From Linepithema humile (Eukaryota; Arthropoda; Insecta; Hymenoptera; Formicidae), in contig NC_090132.1 of NCBI RefSeq assembly GCF_040581485.1, positions 27,415,911-27,479,910 of the forward strand: 64,000 nucleotides of DNA. The letters are read 5' to 3'. The notes beneath the pieces are model-generated. The model had not been told where the DNA came from. It ran no database searches and worked only from the letters and a program-made list of their open reading frames with translations. This document shows, in pieces, positions 60,320-64,000 of this stretch. The position numbers and the translations under genes are program-made. Position 1 is the stretch's first letter, and each line of letters opens with the position of its first letter.

Positions 60320-63300
60320 TCACCCTTGGTGGTACTTTGTGTACGCCCTCGTCCACCCTTCAGCCCCGTGGCTTATTTTCAACGAAGAAATCCCCTTGCT
60401 CTGATACGCGCACTGTCATGCTCGCTAGCTGTGCAAAATTCTCGGCGCTCTTGGAGGCAATGCGTCGAGTAATCGTAATAACAACTTGCCTTTTAGAATT
60501 TATTTTAGCGGTCGATATTGTACAATTACAAAGTAAGAAAGCGGAAAAAATAGTTTTTCTTTTTTTTTTAACATTAAATGTTGAAAATTTCTTGCAAATT
60601 GCAGAATGTATGAGCTGATAACAATTTACGTTAAATGTGAATATGTGATTTGGATTGAAGTATATAAATTGGTGCGATTGCATAAAGAAATTAATACTTA
60701 ACATATTCCGGCACTAGATGCGCTGAGCCGTATATTGGAATCTTTTTTATCTTATTGATGTTGGGAAGCTCTATTGCTATGGCTCACATTTCTCACAAAT
60801 TCATTTCGGGCGATATATCTGTTTTCTCGTCACGTTCAGACATTTCATCGGTCGCAAGCTTGGATCACTCATCGCGACAAAAAATGACCCAGAAACGTTA
60901 CAGAAATGGACGACAGTGACGAATCGTCATTTTGCGCTGGTGATATTTTAGAAATAGCGGAAAGGTATTTGTGGAAAATGGCAAATTATTTGCTTTTTCG
61001 CGATTAACTCTATTATTCCAACAAAGGCGCTTTAGCCAAACAGTTGCTATCGAGAAATTAGCTAGATATCCAAAAATAACCAAGTTAATTCTATTCTTTG
61101 TAGTTATTCTCCGATAAAATTGATTTTTTCGAACACTGCGCTTTTTTACATAAATTAATGGCATCCGATGAAAAACTTATTTCAGAAATATTAAAATATT
61201 TCAAAGAATTAAATAAAAAGTACAAATTTTCTTATTCCGAAATAATCGCATGAAAAAATTGAACAAAAATTGATATTCGGCAGTAATTTTCAACTTTGAG
61301 ACAAAAAAAGGAGGATAATTAAAGCTCTTCACCGAAGTACCGCGAGACAATATCCTCCTTCAAGCGACAAAATTAAGTTAATCTCTTCACTGACTTCGTA
61401 CCTTTTCTCACCGTGATCTGATTTATCGCGCAATATATTTTAGCGACTAAACGTTCTATTTTAATCTTGTCGGAATGCTTAGACTCGCAATCAGATTAAA
61501 ATAGGCGTAAATAATTAAAAAGTTTCGGGAACCTTAAAAATATTTTAATGCCTGATCTTTGCGTTATTTCCGAACATGATGAATTACTAATTTTTGTACT
61601 GGCACTTTACACTGAAAGTTACTTTAATACTTCTTTCTCCCATCTCGCAAGAAGCATCTTGAAAGTGTTCTTATTGGACGAATTCCGCAAAAAGAACTAA
61701 TTAATGCTGTTGGTAAAACAAATTCTAAGAGAGAAAATGGAAGAATATTTTTCTTCAGAAATTATTTTTTTAACTCTAATCCTATCATACTGAAAACATA
61801 TGTTGAGAAAATGTATTCAGAAAAATACGACATGAAAAAGGTTTATTTTATTTATGAAAGATAACGTAATATCTTTATTGCACCTGTATTTGAGAAAAAT
61901 CTATTTATCAATCGACAAATTTGCAGCTTATTACAGTTGACAAGATCGCTGAATTATCACTTATTTATTAATTATTTTTCGTGTTATTGACATCAGTTTT
62001 GATGATTAATATCTTTACACAGCAAACAAATGACAATTTTGCACGTTGAGATGTATTTTTCATTATCGGCAATCAAGGAACAACGATACAGATTTAACCT
62101 CTAGGCAAATAAAAAGGAAGAGGATGAAAGCCTCGCAAAAGGAATCATGCCTTTCTTATTTTTTTTGTTTTGCTCTGCCTCTTAATGGAGAAGCAGCGTT
62201 CGATTTTCCGCGCGGATGGAGCGCCTCTTAAATATTCAATCTGCCAACTTCGTTGGTCCACTCACCCTCATTCTTCGTCTTTCTTCTTTTCTCTATACAT
62301 TGAAGAAGCATTCCTTCCTTTAAAACGAAACGAGTCTGATTCTTTCCTTTGTCTCGTAGCGCGGAACTTTGCAGTTTCGTTCTCTTCACAGTCAAATTAC
62401 GGATTTAAGAGAAGAGCGATATATGAATTAAAGTTTCCGAGTTTTAGTAATTTTATAGCTATTTAAGTTTTATAATGTCATTACAGTTTATCGAATCTAG
62501 CGACTTTTATCTGATATTTATACAGAATTGAACGCGAATTAAACAGCTTGATTCACTGTTGCAAGGAAATATTTCTTTTTTAATATTTAAAATACTATTA
62601 AATATAGAAGAAAGATAATACATGTTATTTTTAATATTATTATATTAAAAATTATCTCAAACATTTCTTATTTATAAAAGTGAGCAATACCAAATTTAAT
62701 ATTTACATGATTTTTTGTGATCTTTTATAAATTTTTTATCGAATGAAGTATTGGCATCCATAATTAACAGTAATTATATGTCTCAACTTAATTTACATGT
62801 AAAAAGTCACCGCGACAAAAATTTCTGAACGAAATTTTCCTTTATGCTTTAATATCGCGATACTCAAGAATGGAGAAGCTTCTTTTTCTTTCGGCACTTA
62901 TTGTATCATGTCACTTTGACGTTATAAAAGAATAACTTGTCGAGCTATGGCAATTTTTTACTTTGATAATTTTATCTTCGTAAAAATGTTTTTTTAATCA
63001 ATATGGCTTGTCAAAATTAACTTTATATGTACATAAAACTAATTAAGGAAAAAAATTAAAATTGAAGAATTTTCGAGAGAAATCATTATTTGACAAAAAA
63101 ATAATGAGATTGAAAAGATATTGTAGTAAAATTTTAGGATTTAAATAAGATAAAAAATTTTTTTTCTGAATTATAAACGCATATAAATGTTTTTTTATAA
63201 TGTTCTGTATTTTTCATCCAGCAATCTTTTCTTTATAATAAGTTTGATTAATTTTATGCGTGAATAATAGCGAATAAAAATTTGTTCTTTTATTTCTATG

Positions 63301-64000
63301 AAGCGCTGCTAAGACTTCCGTACAAACTATGAGAAACAACATTTAACAAAGTTTGAAATTTTACAATTACCGTACTGAATTTTTCACGTTAATGTTTTTA
63401 TTAATGTGAAACTTCTTAAAGAAACTTAAAGATAGTACACTGTCACTATTTTCTTTCTTCTTTTTTTTGTGACGTATTCTCGCGCAACAAATTATCGTAA
63501 TTTATGCGCTGCGTACAGGTGCATTCATCTTATCATCTGCCAATTACGTTCGAAACTGCCGGTTCGATTATCTAATCCATACCTGTCGCTCGCTCCATGC
63601 AACTAGTATCTACACATCGAAGGTGCTCTTAATACTGCACTTACAGCAGCTGCACTATTAGTTCCTACTGGAAGTCTTGGGAAACTTGAACGTGCGGAAT
63701 ATGTCGGCTAATGCAAAATAACAGTGCATTTCGCTTTTGCGAATTTAGCTTTGTACTCACATAAAATGCACGTTGTGTTTTTTTATCGCACTTGAATCTT
63801 ATGCAAGAAAACAGCTGCAAAGGCACGAGGTTAATACATGACATGCTTAACAAAATCAGATTCTGAAACGCTCTGGAAGCTAATTCTGCAATTTTTGATT
63901 TAATAATATTTTATTTAATTATCTTTTCAGTTAGAATTCTCTCACTCTACTAGGTTAGTCAAAGAAATTTCATTTCTTCTCTAAAGCATTTCGAAGCTTT
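60320..64000. other. Intronic sequence to the window edge, no supported gene
   Basis: CG-richer to about 60480 and at 60840-60960, then A+T-rich with strongly A+T-rich blocks at 61170-61280, 62560-62760 and 62960-63260. Open frames are 123 codons or fewer without motifs and several overlap in opposite directions. No terminator, poly(A) site or exon is convincing, so the proposed gene would continue past the window. Confidence 0.55.

Noticed and set aside
63556..63575. tRNA B-box-like GGTTCGATTATC
   Set aside because: Departs from the B-box consensus after GGTTCGA, and there is no A-box or cloverleaf upstream.
1..64000. CRISPR arrays, bacterial operons, viral or retrotransposon polymerase frames
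   Set aside because: No regularly spaced identical repeats with unique spacers, no ribosome-binding-site gene arrays, and no reverse-transcriptase, integrase or transposase motifs in any frame.

Overview
The window reads as nuclear DNA of an insect, most likely a hymenopteran and probably an ant. It is A+T-rich overall, yet CG dinucleotides are abundant (CGCG, TCGCGA and similar everywhere). It carries a short TAACC/TTAGG-type interstitial telomere motif, dense mono-, di- and trinucleotide microsatellites, and no bacterial-style gene packing. The lineage is an inference from composition and motifs, not from a recognised gene.

No protein-coding gene can be supported. Open reading frames on both strands are short, low in complexity or antisense overlaps, and none shows a domain or motif I recognise. 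The best reading is the 5' part of one long plus-strand gene with non-coding leader exons and very long introns. A candidate distal leader exon (A) ends at a strong donor at 3308/3309. A second candidate leader exon (B, about 8983-9517) lies in a G+C- and CpG-rich promoter-like island and ends at GTGAGTGA. Both could splice to a 55-nt exon at 47323-47377, which has a good polypyrimidine tract and AG, a GTAATG donor, stops in all three frames and no ATG. The coding start would then lie beyond base 64000. If this is right, 9518-47322 is one 37.8-kb intron and 47378-64000 is the start of the next. I cannot name the gene.

Region by region: 1-2580 is A+T-rich sequence without a gene. 2581-3308 holds small repeats, the telomere-like motif and leader exon A. 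3309-8840 is spacer with a 49-bp TA microsatellite. 8840-9517 is the island promoter and exon B, with four short upstream ORFs, one of them a bare ATG-TGA. 9518-47322 is intron with G+C-rich islands (about 19.9-20.4, 29.2-29.5 and 42.6-43.7 kb), a degenerate MITE-like element (16757-17222), hairpins and tandem repeats. 47378-64000 is intron with several G+C-rich islands (48.7-49.3, 50.0-50.3, 52.0-52.4, 56.2-57.0 and 58.7-59.6 kb), GA/CT-rich tracts, an interrupted CTG/CAG repeat and one unusually long minus-strand open frame at 59708-60319.

I did not find a novel multi-gene system. The most useful leads are the alternative leader-exon architecture with its uORFs, a possible TATA-type internal promoter near 43.43 kb, the 203-codon open frame, and the islands as candidate enhancers or promoters.
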